The notes: generated from the letters alone by a model not told the origin. A DNA stretch of 64,000 nt from Helianthus annuus (GCF_002127325.2 NC_035440.2:71609819-71673818); one strand, 5' to 3'. Counted from the first letter of the stretch, positions 23,378 to 37,217 are shown. Numbers and translations: made by a program.

Positions 23378-26300
23378 ATGGCCGCTAACAATATTACCCA
23401 AACCGTCTGTAACCTATCACTAAAAACAATCCTTGATAAGGATCGTCTCAATCATAACACTTTATGGATTAATGTCGAAACTTAAGAATCGTTCTCAAGT
23501 AAGAAAAAATATCCTATGTGTTGAACGATCCTAGTCTCGATGAACATCTTATGGAAGATAAGGATGCCTATAACGATTGGATTAAGTATATTGAGGATAC
23601 TATGCAAGCCTCTTGCCTCATGTTAGGAACTATGATTCCCGAGATTCAAAAGGATTTTTGAACAACATGAGCGTACGACATGATTAACCAATTGTAGGAA
23701 ATGTTCCTAAGGGTAGAACGCTTCGAAACGGTTCGAGCGCTTCATGCATGTCGAATGGAAGAAACCCAATCGGTCTCATCTTTTGTCTTTAAGATGAAAA
23801 GCCACATTGATCGCCTCAAAAGGCTCAATATGGATAAAAGGGCTTTATCCATTCTAACGATCAATGAGGGTGACAACTAGAAAGGGCATCACCCCGACAC
23901 CAAAGCAAATGCTGAAAATGGAAACGGGTAATTCAAAGGGAAAAGAAAAGAAAGGCTAAAGCAGAACCACAGAAACCAAAATATAAGAAGGCAAAGGTTG
24001 CCGCGAACGATCCATACTTTGAGTATGGAGAGATAGGACATTTAAATAGGAATTGTCCAACCTATATCAAGGAGTTGAAAAAACAAGAGGGATGCTAGGC
24101 AAACCTCAGGTACAATCTTTATGAAACATATTGACCTTAATGTTATTTCTTCTAACACATGGGTATTAGATACCGGATGTGGAACTCATGTTTGCAATTT
24201 GTTGCAAGAGTTCAAGAGAAATTAGCATTACAAGAAGGGAGACATTAGTCTCTTTATGGGCAATGGAGCGAAAGTTCAATTGAAGCCCTAGGAGACTATG
24301 TTTTGAAACTTCCAAATGGTTTGGAAATTGTTTTAAAAATGTTTTGAATGCTCCTAGTTTGACTAGGAACATTATTCAAGTTTCCCTTATAAGATAATAT
24401 GGTTTTTGATTTAAAGTCAGTAAACAATGACATTTATATTTCGATTAATGACATGGTTTTACTTTAAAGCTATGCTTTCAAATGGTATTTATGAATTGGT
24501 TCATAATAATACATCATTTGATAGTTCAATGTACCAAACAATCACCAAGAAACTCAAAATGGATTTGAGTGAGACCTATGTTTAGCATTATTGCCTTGGT
24601 CATATAAACAGATGTCGCATGTAAACACTTTGAAAGAATTGTCTTTTGGAAACAAATGAAATTGGTTCATTTGATACATGCGAATCTTGTTTACAAGGGA
24701 AAATGACCAAGTAATCCCTTAGTGGGAAAGGGCAAAAGATTTATTAGGTATTATTCATTCGGACATATGTGATCCTTTTAAGCCAATGACTAGGAATGGT
24801 GAAAGATACTTCATTACCTTTTACCGATAACTATAGTAGTTATGGTTATGTGTACTTGACACAAAGATGAAGTTTTGAAACGTTCAAAATCTTCAAAAGG
24901 AGAAGTACAAAATCAACTCAATCAAAGTTCTTCGTTCCGATAGAGGAGGAATCGAACTCTATTTGGATATGGTTCGATCTGTGACGGCTAAGAGCGCATT
25001 ATCTCTATCATTTTCGGGTTACGCTTTGCTCCCCACGGCCCGTGTGGCCCCAACCAAGAAAGTGGATACGACATCTTTTGAAATACTGCATGGAAGGGTT
25101 CCATCATTATCATATTTAAAGGTAAGGGGTTGTAAAGCTTATGTTAAGCTATACACCTCAAATAAATTGAAAGTCCGATCCACTAAGTGTATCTTCGTAG
25201 GATATCCTAAAGATGGTACAGGATATTAATTCTACGATCCAACAGAGCAAAAGGTATTTGTTGCTCGCAAGGCTGAGTTCTTGGAAGCTAACTTCCTTGT
25301 GGAAGGAATAAGTAGAACAGTGGAACTTGATAAGGATCAAGAAAACACAAGCCGATACACGTTTAGTTAAAAGTAGCACTCAACAAGAGGTTGTTAAAAA
25401 AATGATCAAGTGGTTGATCAAAGCACACAAAACGTTCGCAGATCTGGTATAATTAGTAGTCCACCTGAAAGATATGGATTTTTCATGGATGGATGCTACG
25501 TGGTAGATTCGAGTGAACCTACCACATACCATGATGCAATGTCAAAATCCGATTGTGACAAATGGCTTGAAGCCATAAACGTAGAGATGCAATCCATGTA
25601 TGACAACCAAGTATGGGAATTGGTTGTGCTACCTCTTAACTCCAAAGTAGTTGGAAGTAAGTGGGTTTCCAGGAAGAAAATGGATATGCATGGTAACTTG
25701 GATACTTGTAAAACGAGACTTGTAGCAAAAGGTTTCACTCAAACTCAAGGGGTTGACTATGATGAGACCTTTTCGACTGTGGCGATGCTAAACTCAATAA
25801 GGATATTATTTGTCATACCTGCATAATATGATTATGAGATTTGGCAAATGGATGTCAAAATGGCTTTCCTTAATAGATATGTTGAGGAAGATGTCTATAT
25901 GGTTCAGCCTGAAGGTTTTGTCGATCCAAAACATCCTAACAAAGTATGCAAGTTAAAGAAATCAATCTATGGATTGAAACAAGCATCTAGAAGTTGAAAT
26001 CACCGTTTCGATGAAGAGATTAGGGAATATGGATTCATCAAGAACGACGATGAAGCTTGTGTGTATAAGAAAGCTAGTGGGAGCATTATTACTTTCTTAG
26101 TATTATATGTCGATGACATTCTACTATTTGGAAATAACATTCCAAACCTTGGAAGGTGTAAAAGCCTGGCTTGGAAGTTGTTTTTTCCATTAAAGATCTT
26201 GGAGAAGTCGCCTATATTTTGGGAATACAGATCTATAGGGATAGATCGAGGCGCTTGATAGGTTTAAACTAAAGTGCATACACTGACAAAGTCTTGAAAT

Positions 26301-27030
26301 GGTTCAGGATGGAGAACTCTAAGAAAGGTTTGGCACCTATTCAATAGAGGACAATATTGAAAGCGTTTCAATATCCAAGCTCAAAGGATGAGCAAGAAAG
26401 AATGAAAGGAATCCCATATGCGTCTGCTATAGGATCTGTAATCTATGTAATGATATGCACTAGACCGGAAACGTCATGCGCCTTAAGCACGACGAGAAGA
26501 TACCAGCGACTAACGGTCATTAAGTGACTGTTAAAATATATATATTGAAATACCTTAGAAGGACAAAGGATATATTTCTAATGTATGGATCTGGTGAAGA
26601 AGAACTCGTTGTAAAGGGTTACAGGGATGCGAGTTTCGGAATTCGTTTTAAAGGGTTACATGGATACGAGTTTCCAAATTGATCGAGATGGTTCTCGATC
26701 ACAATCAGGGTAGCGTTGTCCACTACAGAATCAGAATACATCGTCGCTTCATTGATCGAGATGATTCATGTGGATTTGCCACTTGAATTATTGCCGATCT
26801 AGGGGTAGTCCCTACCATTCAGGACCCTTAGAGATCTTTTGTGATAACGATGGTGCGATTGCTTAAATCAAGGAACCTCGTGCACATCAGAAGACTAAGC
26901 ACATTGAACGGAGTTTCAACTACATAAGAGATGAAGTTGAAAAAAAGGAAAGATATGTATTCGCAAAGTTCACACTGATCAAAATATTGCGGATCCACTC
27001 ACGAAGCTCCTTGAACGGGCAAAGCATGAA
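23378..27030 (+). pseudogene. gag-pol of copia C1 (heavily decayed)
   Basis: Gag starts at ATG 23378 and soon hits stops and frameshifts. A degraded CCHC knuckle (FEYGEIGHLNRNC) is at 24018-24055. The protease motif WVLDTGCGTHVCN is at 24163-24201. The integrase zinc region is at 24575-24715 and the core begins HSDICDPFKP near 24758, but about 50 codons are missing between RSDRGG (24935) and YLDMVRS (24961), including the catalytic glutamate region. RT spans about 25420-26260 with the YVDDILLFG motif at 26107-26133. RNase H remnants reach about 27000, with a short internal duplication around 26610-26670. Domain order PR-IN-RT-RH confirms Ty1/copia. It is not functional. Confidence 0.88.
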
Positions 27031-27842
27031 GGGTCATACTTGTACCTTAGGACTTTGATATTCTAGTGATTGGATTTGATCTATTTTGTATTTGGATATT
27101 GGAACAATTGTTATTTTAACTCTCTCATGTGGTATGTTGAGTTATGTTCAATTTTAGCATGTTTAAATCCGTGAATAAGTTACTTATTCTAAATGTCCGT
27201 AGTCGATCATACTTGTGGGAACAAATATGAATGTAAGACTATTATGAACTTGGATTGGTGGATATTCATTAGGTATGAATATAAAGCAAAGTGTTTTGCC
27301 AAAGTTCATAGATATTTGTGGGATACAAATATTGGACTGACTCGCTCCCGAATATTACTGCATGGAATCATTTGTGATTGATCATAAGTAAATTTGAGTA
27401 AAGGAGAATATCATAATATCCTCAGACCTGAGATACATATTGGGTCTTGATATTCACCAAATATTGTACCTTGACTTATTTCTTCGCTGTTAGTAATATG
27501 ACAGTACATAAGGCTAAGCTCAGGTGTGGTACAAGGTGATTGTGAGAGACGTATGTAGTCAAGATGGGATTTATTCCTCTTATTCGTTGAGAGTAAGATG
27601 TCTAAGGCCTGCTAAAGTTAAATCAACAGAGAGTGATCACTCTATGTCTCTGGATTTAACATGACATCTGTAACGAAAGGATAAATGATAGATTCACCTA
27701 AATCATATTCAAGTAAGGGACTTGAAAGGGATGATGTTATTGAATGGGACATATAGTCATACGTATTAGGGGTAGTAAACCGTAGTTAGGCGTTATTTAC
27801 TACTTGCATCAATTTTCTATGTATCTTGTGCAAGTGGGAGAT
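27031..27842 (+). other. 3' untranslated region and polypurine tract of C1
   Basis: About 800 bp with no ORF after the RNase H remnant. It ends with the purine tract AAGTGGGAGAT at 27832-27842 next to the 3' LTR. Confidence 0.75.
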
Positions 27843-28920
27843 TGTTGGACTCTGTATTCCCAAGACACATATTAAATTGATATGGCTAGTACATTATGAT
27901 CCAAGTCGAGTCATACCCAAATACAAGCTAGACAAACACTTATAATATTTATTTATGATATGATCAAACAAATAAATATTAACACTTATAATATTTAGAA
28001 ATTGGTTTTCTAAATAATTGCGCTTGACAAACAAATAAATTATATGGATAATTTATTTTGAGAGAATATTTTATTTTGTTATTTAATTGGTTAAATAACA
28101 TGTTAAAAGGTTGTGAGATATTGCATAAACTCTTGTAATATGATATGTTATATTTTATAAATGTTATAATATATATATATATATACAAGACTCATTTTTA
28201 AAAGAAAATTTATTTTTTTAATAAAAGGGGTGGGCCGCCCCCCTCTTCCTAAGACAAGGGTGGTCCAATAGCATTGCATGCAAATGCATATGTTAGAGGC
28301 TCTTTCATTGGGTGACGTGGGTGGCCATGTCTCTTACAAGTTTTATAAACATTTGAAGACATAATTTCAAGATGAAGAACTTGAATATATCCTCTAAATT
28401 TTCGGCCAAGAATGATGAATCAAAGGGATCATTTTTCAAGTGTAAGACTTGTAAAAAATACTGTCATATTTTCGGCCATGAGATGGTTATTCAAGAGGGC
28501 TTTTCAAGTTTGAAAATCAGGTGCAAGAACTCCATAACCTCCCCTCATATTTCGGCCATGGTGGTTGATCTAGATGGAAATTTTAGTGAGTTCATAAGTG
28601 TAGAAATCCAAGCTAAACATAAGGTGTTTGTTGGAAGGCTTGGGGTATGCAAGCTTGAGGTCTTCTACACTTTAAGGCAACCGTTCAAGAAGCATCATTT
28701 TCTTCATATCATTTACTCCTTGGAAGGTAGTATTCTAAACACTCTATGGTTGTGTTTTAATTTTTGATAGCATGCATGTTCGTATATGGATCGGGGATTG
28801 GGTTTTACATATAAAATGGGTTTTATATCTTGTAAGTAACATGTTTTAAATAATATTTTCCGCTTCGTTTTTATTTTATAAGGATAAAATAACTTTGATA
28901 AACATGTGTTAAACCCAACA
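27843..28920 (+). mobile_element. 3' LTR of copia C1
   Basis: A 1078-bp LTR from TGTTGGACTC to AACCCAACA, followed by the second GTAGG target duplication at 28921-28925. It matches the interrupted 5' LTR (12798-13381, 15042-15441, 21664-21748). A 131-codon ORF at 28372-28767 is unlikely to be a gene, because the 5' copy has stops in it. Confidence 0.95.
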
Positions 28921-29474
28921 GTAGGTAGTCGTGTTCACCGAAGGAGCTTGAGTTACGATTGTTGAAGACGCAAGACTGTGAGTTCATGTCCCCCTTTTCT
29001 TTAAACTGTTTTGTTTTATAACTTCGGGGGTGAAGTACATTTTACAAAATGATTACAAACAATTTCAATTGGTATGGTTAGCTTTGGAAAGTACAGTAGA
29101 TCATGTGAATGGGTAGGCGCACTCTTAAGACCATTAATCCTCATGTTAGGACCGAGGGGTATGAGTGATAGATCTATTAAGTGTAGCGAGCCCACACCCG
29201 TGTGGACCAGGGTGGCCCATGAGGTGACTATACCTTACAGCCGGAGGCCCGGTACAAATCTGCTAGGTTTGAGCCTTCCTACGCCGTTGCACGTATGTTA
29301 TTGGCCTTGCAAACCATTAATCGATTTGTTTCCTTGTTTTGCTTTCATACCGAGATTTACAAAACTTACATACATACAATGATATCAAAGATTTATTCAT
29401 ACACACAAACAAACACATGAACTCGCTCAACTCTTGTTGATGTTTTTAAAACTACATGTATTTCAGGGAATTAA
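28921..29474 (+). mobile_element. 3' LTR of gypsy G1, part 2 of 3
   Basis: It resumes at the duplicated GTAGG and matches 1873-2425 of the 5' LTR. It is interrupted after ATTAA (29470-29474) by gypsy G2; ATTAA recurs at 40044. Confidence 0.94.
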
Positions 29475-32400
29475 TGTCACACCCCAAAAATCCACCATGC
29501 GGAGTATCACCGCTTGGAGGCGTGACATGACCAGGATCAAGCCACCAATCATATTGAACAATGTATTTAAGAAGATAAAATCCAACCACACAATATAATT
29601 GGTGATCAAAAGCTAGTTAACCAAGTTCAAATTAAACAGCGGAAGCATAAAACGTGAAACCAAAACATAAGTCTTATAAGTTCATAAAGTTCAAATATTA
29701 AGCACGGGACATAACGGTCCATATCCCACAATGACCTCCTCCTCGTGCAAGCTCCATAAGTATCTAACGACCTGTAAGGCATGTAACAACGAGTCAACAA
29801 CAAAGTTGAGTGAGTTCACAGTTGGTTGTTTAGCTTTAAGTTGTTTCCGAAAACATGGTTTGTCTTTTGCTGGCTTACTTGCCGTGGGGGTTACCCCATA
29901 GTTGAAAATATGATTAACCAGTTCCTTCTTTATTACCCAAACCATATCCATAATCAGTGTGGGGGCTTCCCCATGTGAACCACTAGACCGTTACCATATC
30001 GACTACTAACGAAAGTAAGTTGTGCCCTATGTCAATGTCTATCATCATTGACAGTTTGCCATAGTCCATTAGTACACGCCCGTCCGACTGGCAAGGTGTG
30101 AGGTTTGTTAAACCTAATAGCGCTATTAACTAATGACCCGCTCACCATTGGCCTCGGCGATTAAGTCGATATAAAATGAGGGACTTAATGATAGAGTTTT
30201 GTCTAGTAAGTTTCAAGGTTGTTGTCCTACCCAAGGAGGACGAGCGTACGTATTCTACCCAAGGAGAATACGCAGGATTAATATTGGCATCCTACCCATG
30301 GAGGATGGCGGTACACATCCTACCCAAGGAAGATATGTAGGTTCCGTTTTAATTCTTTAACCCATTCCCAACCACCGGGAATCCCATGCCTTAGAAAGTG
30401 TGTGAACTCACCTTGGTTTGCTCGGTTATATTAGTTACTCTAATAATCAGAAATCAAGCACGTCCTAATAAGGTACAGATAACAATCAGTTTCTCGTGCA
30501 TGCATAACACGTATCCTACGTACAATTTATCTACTCATTACTTCTATCACGTACCACACAATTCTAATGGTTAAGTTATATTATTTTACCCTCAAATAAT
30601 ATATAACCATCTCACAAAATAATCAAGTATCCACACCAGTGTTCTAGTATAAAATATATATTCTATACATATATTTATCCATTTTACTTGTAAAAATCAA
30701 CCTCCGATACTTTGTATTTTTGTAACAAAACTCATGGCGAAGTTTATTTTGAAAAACAAAGTTAAAACGTATTTGCGAACACTTGTTAGAAAAATAATTT
30801 CTAAGTGTTGGAATTTTTAGAAAATTTCGCCAGAGTTTCCTTTGTAAATGGAGGCGTCCATGCTAATAAGCATATCATTTTCTTTTCCCAAAAATCATTC
30901 AACAAACAACAACAATTTACCAAGAGCAAACTATTCCATTTACAAACCAACATGAACTTGATGTTTCATAAAAACGCGTAGTAACTTGGTAAGGCGTTTA
31001 GTAGGTTTAGTTACCCTCCAAAGTGTGTTTACTTTTGTTAAAATCTCATTCTCGAGATTTTTAGATGTTCACAACTTGTGATCATATTTTACAAAAATAT
31101 TCATTTACAATATTTTCATGTGTCACTAGTATCCATATACTTACTTTATTTCCAAAATAGTGTAAGGATCATGATCTTTCAAAACCGTCTTTTAAACTTG
31201 GTTTATTTAGGAAAATCATTCACAAGTTTTAGATCTACAAGATCACTAGATCACTTTGTTTGTTATTTTACAAGAAATCATTTTGTCACCAAGTTCATGT
31301 CTAAATATGGAGGTGATTCTTTTATGTAAACCCCTAATCACCTCCTACTTGTTAAATCATGTTTTTAATCATAAGTTAACAAGTCTCATATAATGATCAA
31401 CAACATATTTCAAGTAATCAACAAGCAAGCATCAACATACACCAAACAACATTATACTAGCATTATTTCATCATGTTTCATCTTATTTAAGCTTATGTTT
31501 CATGATTCAAGATTCAAGTCTTTTACTGTTCATATGGTTCATCATAATACATCTATTAACCACCAAAAACATGAAGTATCTAAGGATTAACAAGAAGCTT
31601 ACTACTAGCTTCAAGCTAGGGAAGAACAAGATCGAAAATCAAGTGGATAAAACTTGTGGTTGAGGTCCTTTAAGTTCCAAGAGTTCCACACTTCGTTATT
31701 CACCTTGATACACCTTTGAGAAGCACTTGGAATGGATGAACTTGAAACAAAAATGTGGTGGTGTGTGTGTGTGTGAGATCGGCCGAGAACAAGGGGAGGG
31801 CAAGAGAGTGAGGTGAGTTGTGAGAATGATGAAGATGTTGGTTATTTGTAATCTCTAATCTTTATTGTCCAATGTGCATTGTGTTCCCCAAGTACCATTC
31901 AAGATCTCACATAATCCAAAGGAGATTTATATGGGAATTAGGGAGATCACCAAATCTTGGTGGTGATTATGGTGGGGGCCACTCTTGGGCCGGTTCTAAC
32001 CAGGGGGGGTTATTTGTAAATTATTGGTAAGTAGGTAGTTTAGTGGAAGTTAAATGGTAAAAGTCTAGTGTTATGAGTAACTTGCATTTTGTAATAAGTT
32101 TAAGTGTTCGGGGACCATAACTAGCTTAGAAAAATAAAAATAACGTCTCTGGTAATATTTTAGTGTTCCGGGTAATGTCCGGTTGTTCGGTTAGATACCG
32201 TTCCATTAAAGTGCTAAGTTATTCCATATAGTGTCCTATATATATCTTTTTGTAACACTTTTAATTCCCAACACTTAGGAAAGCATACAGGACCATTTAG
32301 TCAATTTTTCTGCACAAGGACTAGTATGTTAAAAGGCACATGTAAGTATGACACAGTAATCAGAAAGCAGTTAAGTAATTCAACACAGTCATCAAGCACT

Positions 32401-32554
32401 TTAATTAACATTAATAAATCGTACAGATACATGTAATTATGAGGGTTGTCACATTCTCCCCCTATTAAGAAAATTTCGTCCCGAAATTTAGCACGTGGTT
32501 ACTGAGGAAGCTAGTTAATTTGCGTTGGTTTCCTGGTTTTCCTGGGGTGTCACA
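29475..32554 (-). mobile_element. 3' LTR of gypsy G2 (minus strand)
   Basis: A 3080-bp LTR whose plus-strand ends are TGTCACACCCC (29475) and GGGGTGTCACA (32554). It matches 37237-40043 apart from a deletion of about 265 bp in that copy. It holds a four-unit hairpin array (30224-30337). Near 32450-32480 there is a second, internal copy of a polypurine tract and LTR start. G2's pol stop codon (32515) lies inside this LTR. Confidence 0.94.
30224..30337. repeat. Hairpin array in G2 LTR, copy 1
   Basis: Tandem stem-loops share the loop ACCCAAGG (ACCCATGG in unit 3) but have different, still self-complementary stems: GTCCT/AGGAC at 30224-30241, CGTATTCT/AGAATACG at 30249-30272 and CATCCT/AGGATG at 30288-30307. 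A fourth unit at about 30314-30337 is damaged in this copy but perfect in the other LTR. Confidence 0.88.
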
Positions 32555-35300
32555 TCATTCCCCCGTTGGTTTGGAATTTCGTCCCGAAATTCTGCAGTAG
32601 CTTCCGCCTCAGTAGTGGTTGCACTTTTCTTAAACAACTTGGGATACTTGAGTTTCATTTGGTCTTCTCGTTCCCAGGTATACTCTGGGCCACGACGGGA
32701 GTTCCAACGAACTCGAACAAGAGGTATTCTGGTACGCTTGAGAACCTTAACATCTCGATCAGTAATCTCTACTGGTTCCTCGACGAATCGCAGGTGGTCA
32801 TCGATATTGAGCTCTTTGAGAGGAACTATGAGGGTCTCATCTGACAGACACTTCTTCAGATTCGACACATAGAAAACATTGTGAACTCCGCTGAGTTCTG
32901 TCGGTAGATTCAGCTTGTAGGCCACTTTGCCAATCTTCTCAATGATTTCGAAGGGTCCAACATATCGTGGGTTGAGTTTGCCTCGTTTGCCAAAACGAAC
33001 TACACCTTTCCAAGGTGAGACTTTGAGTAGCACTCGATCCCCAACCTGGAACTCGAGTGGTTTCCTTCGCTTGTCAGCATAGCTTTTCTGACGGTCACGA
33101 GCTGCCGCCATTCGTTGTGGTATTTGAGCAATCTTCTCGGTTGTATCTACTACAAGTTCTGGGCATGTGATTTAACCGTCGCCAACTCTGCCAATCAAAG
33201 AGGTGATCGGCACTTCCGTCCATACAATGCCTCGAACGGAGCGGCCTGGATACTGGTGTGGTAACTGTTGTTATACGAAAACTCCACTAACGGGAGGTGT
33301 TTTTCCCAGCCTTTACCAAAGTCGATTACACATGCCCTAAGCATGTCTTAAAGGGTTTGGATGGTGCGTTCAGAATGCCCATCCGTCTGTGGATGATATG
33401 CCGTGCTCATGTCTAATCGAGAACCAAAGGACTTGTGCATAGCTTGCCACAACTCAGATGTAAAACGTGAGTCATGGTCAGAAATGATGAAGGTTGGCAC
33501 TCCGTGCCTTGATACTACTTCCTTTAGGTAGACGTCTGCTTGAGTAGAAAGCTTGTCGGTTTCCTTGATAGCCAAGAAGTGTGCAGACTTAGTCAATCAA
33601 TCCACTATCACCCAAATAGTGTCATTTCCGTGTTGAGATCTAGGCAGGCTAGTAACGAAATCCATGGAAATTTGCTCACATTTCCATGTCGGGATCTCTG
33701 GTTGTTGAAGTAGGCCTGATGGGTTCTGATATTCAATCTTGACTCTCGCACAAGTCAAGCATTTGCTGACATAGGTTGCTATGTTGGCCTTCATACTAGG
33801 CCACCAGTGTGTAGTTTTTAAGTCTTAGTACATCTTATCCGAATCAGGATGTACTGAGTAACGAGACTTGTGCGTTTCATCCATCACACGCTCACGTAGA
33901 TTACCATGGAGTGGAACCCAGATGCGCCCGTTTACATAGTTGGCGCTGTCTTCCTTTTGTTCTAACCGTTTCCTTGATCCTCAAAGGGACTCCGCCCTGA
34001 CGTTCTCTACTTTCAATGCTTCAACCTAAGCATCTCGTATCTGAGTAGGAAGACTAGATTGGATGGTAAGTTGTAATGCTCGCACGCGCTTAGGTGTAGT
34101 ATCCTTTTGACTGAGGGCTTCGGCCACAACATTGGCTTTGCCCGGATGATATTTGATAGCGCATTCATAATCATTCAAGAGCTCGATCCATGAACGTCGT
34201 CGCATGTTTTAACTCCTTTTGCTTGAAGATATGCTCGAGACTCCTGTGATCGGTGTAAATGGTGCACTTGGTACCGTACAGGTAATGTCTCCATATCTTA
34301 AGTGCGAAAACAACTGCTCCCAATTCCAAGTCGTGCGTAGTGTAGTTCCTTTCGTGAACTTTAAGTTGGCGCGATGCGTAGGCAATGACCTTCTCACATT
34401 GCATCAACACGCAACCAAGTCCTTGGATGGAAGCATCGCAGTAAACCACAAAATCATCTGTGCCTTCGGGCAATGAGAGGATAGGCGCGCTACAAATTCT
34501 GTCTTTTAAGTTCTGAAATGCGGACTCCTGTGCATCACCCCAACGATAGGTGACACCCTTCTGAGTCAGTGAAGTGAGAGGATGCGCAATCTTGGAGAAA
34601 TCTTTGATGAATCGTCTGTAGTAGCCTGCCAAACCCAAGAATTGGCGGATTTCTGTTGGTGTACAGGGTGCGGGCCAGTTCTTGATCGAGTCGACCTTGG
34701 ATGGATCAACATGAATCCCATCCTTGTTTACCACGTGGCCTAGAAAGTGGACTTCGCGAAGCCAAAAGTCACATTTCGAAAATTTAGCATACAACTGCTC
34801 CGTTCGGAGAAGTTCCAAAATAAGCCTCAGGTGTTGCTCGGGTTCTTCCTGACTCTTCGAATAGATCAGGATGTCGTCGATGAAAACTATGACAGACTTA
34901 TCCAGGTAAGGTTTGCACACTCGGTTCATGAGATCCAAGAAGACCGCAGGTGCATTCGTCAATCCATAAGGCATAACCAGAAACTCGTAATGCCCATAAC
35001 GAGTCCTGAATGCTGTTTTAGAGATATCCTCGTCTTGGACTCTCAGTTGATGGTAACCTGACCTCTGGTCAATCTTGAAATAGAAACTTGACCCTTGCAA
35101 CTGGTCGAATAGGTCATCAATACGTGGGAGGGGATAACGATTCTTCACGGTCACCTTGCGATAGTCAATACACATTCTGAAGGTACCGTCTTTCTTCTTT
35201 GCAAAAAACACTGGAGCTCCCCAAGGCGAAGAGCTAGGGCGAATAAAACCCTTGTCCAAGAGCTCTTGTAGTTGCGAGGACAGTTCTTCAAGTGGGTTCG
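32515..35300 (-). pseudogene. pol: pol of gypsy G2: RT, RNase H, integrase, chromodomain-like tail
   Basis: Read leftward. RT starts at about 35300 ([16 protein letters not shown]), followed by [19 protein letters not shown] (three residues missing), the catalytic [10 protein letters not shown] near 34885 and a complete RNase H ([32 protein letters not shown]) to about 34190. The zinc region and integrase core come next (CLTCARVK near 33750, ISDHDSRFTSELW, TAYHPQTDGHSERTIQTL at 33350-33400), broken by stops and frameshifts near 34180, 33830, 33597 and 33347. The last 198 codons (33111-32515) are open and end in a chromodomain-like segment (VRWNSRRGPEYTWEREDQM). Protease and gag are absent. 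The final 13 codons lie in the 3' LTR. Confidence 0.9.
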
Positions 35301-37217
35301 AATGTCGTCAAAGAAAATAAGGGACATATCTATCATGTCTGGGGATCCATATCAGCCGTATCAAGATCAAGGAAAAGTACCTTGGGTATCAACATGTTCA
35401 TGGCCCAATGCTCACTGAGTAACGTTCATAGAGCGTAACTTGTCCACGTGAGAGTCCGTGGGGAACACTTTTAAGATTGTAGGGTTCAAAAGTATAACGT
35501 GTATGGGTGGGGAAACATGAGAAAGGGTAGCCGCAATCATTGAATAAGCGTTTAATAATCCCTAGCAGGGGTTTACCTGATGTCGAAGGTACGGCTGGTT
35601 GTATGCAAGTTGGGTATAGTTGGGATAAAGTATGCCGTTGATCGAATATAGCTATCACGGGGTTAAATCAATCAGAACAAGAATTCAACATAGCATCATG
35701 ATTGTCATACAAATGTGTAGTGTTAAGATTCACTGAGACTTCCATCAAAAGTCGTCGGACTCGCCCACATGCGAAGGAGGAACAATTCACCTGAATCCAT
35801 GAACTTAGGTGGGTTTGTGATTCATCAAGTAAGCAACCAAGTTAGGAGGAGTCCCTTGGGTTGTGCGAATGAATCCAAAATACGTCTGCGTAGTCGTGAG
35901 GTTCCAAAGGAAAAACGCGAAAACGTGTTCAAGAGAGTATGATCGTATCAACAATACATCACCACCCTCAAGGTTTCAAGGAGTGATCACTAATGATCGG
36001 AGATCGAGCCTTCCAAATTCTCTAAGCGAGTGCGTGTTCGTTTTGGTATCTCAACATGGAGTAGTGAGAACGAAATGTCACTGTGGTAAGGGAGTGATGG
36101 TTTGATCTAAGCCAATGGTAGAAATTTGGACGTATCATTAATCAATAATCGTGTGTCGGTGCAAGAGCTGGTGCAAAGATCCTGTATATTTAAGAAAAAC
36201 TGTCATGAAATTATAGTACGTCTCTTGTAGTGTAAGGTGGGTCAGGTAACGTATAAATTATCGTGTTCGCCGGTGGGTTGAGTGATCCATATCTCCGTCC
36301 CCAAATGTCCTGAAGACTATTTCACCAGTAATGGTATTCATTCGCTGAGTTGGGTATACGAGAGAGCTAATAAACCATCCAACAGGGTGATAAGGTAGTC
36401 TTGTGATTGGTGAAAAAATCGTGGTATGGTTGTTGGCGTTTCGTTAAATCAGTTGCCAATCGAAGAAACAGGGAATAAATGAGGTTCATGCAAAGAATCG
36501 AGCGAAAACAAGGGTCCACCAATAACAGAAGAATTCAACCAAGTAATCTGTTGCTTAGAAGCAATTCTAGTAGTGAGGTGTGGCGGCACGACACAAATAG
36601 GGAGGCTTGTTGCATTGTGGTTACGGAAGTTCATCACTTGTTCAAAACAGAATTTGGTTGGTAGGGTTGCGAGTTGCAAAACGACAAACGCGTGTAACCG
36701 TGGCTGCTTCGTTTCTAGTAACGATGACCGATGGAGATGACGAGGTTTGTCAACAGGGATGTGTGGGTATAGTTCACCTAACCCCGAGTTCGTTTGTGCC
36801 AGGTCTAGTCTTCGCGAATGTTGACGTACAAACCTAATGTATGGAGGTCAAATGGCGACGTCAGGTCGAGATAGTGTATGAATAGATAGAACGTATATAC
36901 GATTGTCGTAGCAGGGTGATGAGAAATCAGAAAGGGGTTTGACCACCACTTGTCAAATAATTAAACAATTGTGTGTCATAGAGGACGCAGTAGGGCTAAC
37001 AGGCAGCATGCTACTATTCTCATTAAACATACTATAAACAACACATTACACAAAAGTGATCTAGCAAGTAGGCAATATAAACTTAAATCACATCACCTAA
37101 AGTGTTAAGCCTTGCACGTGGAGCGAAGCGTCGTTGTGTATCGTTGAGCACTGTACAGGTTATAGTATGGTTTTGTCAAAAAGCTTTTCCCTTTTTAAAA
37201 CCAAGTTCACTATAACC
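35301..37217 (-). other. gag/protease-less region of gypsy G2
   Basis: About 1.9 kb lies between the RT start and the primer-binding site, where gag and protease should be. I find no Gag domain, zinc knuckle or protease motif on either strand, only short ORFs. The sequence is more GC-rich than the LTRs. RT sequence stops abruptly near 35300. G2 is therefore a non-autonomous derivative with replaced or very decayed gag sequence. Confidence 0.65.

Noticed and set aside
28372..28767. 131-codon ORF with CKTCKK and CHIFGH cysteine/histidine motifs
   Set aside because: It lies wholly in the C1 LTR, and the matching 5' LTR copy (15042-15370) has stops. It is open by chance.
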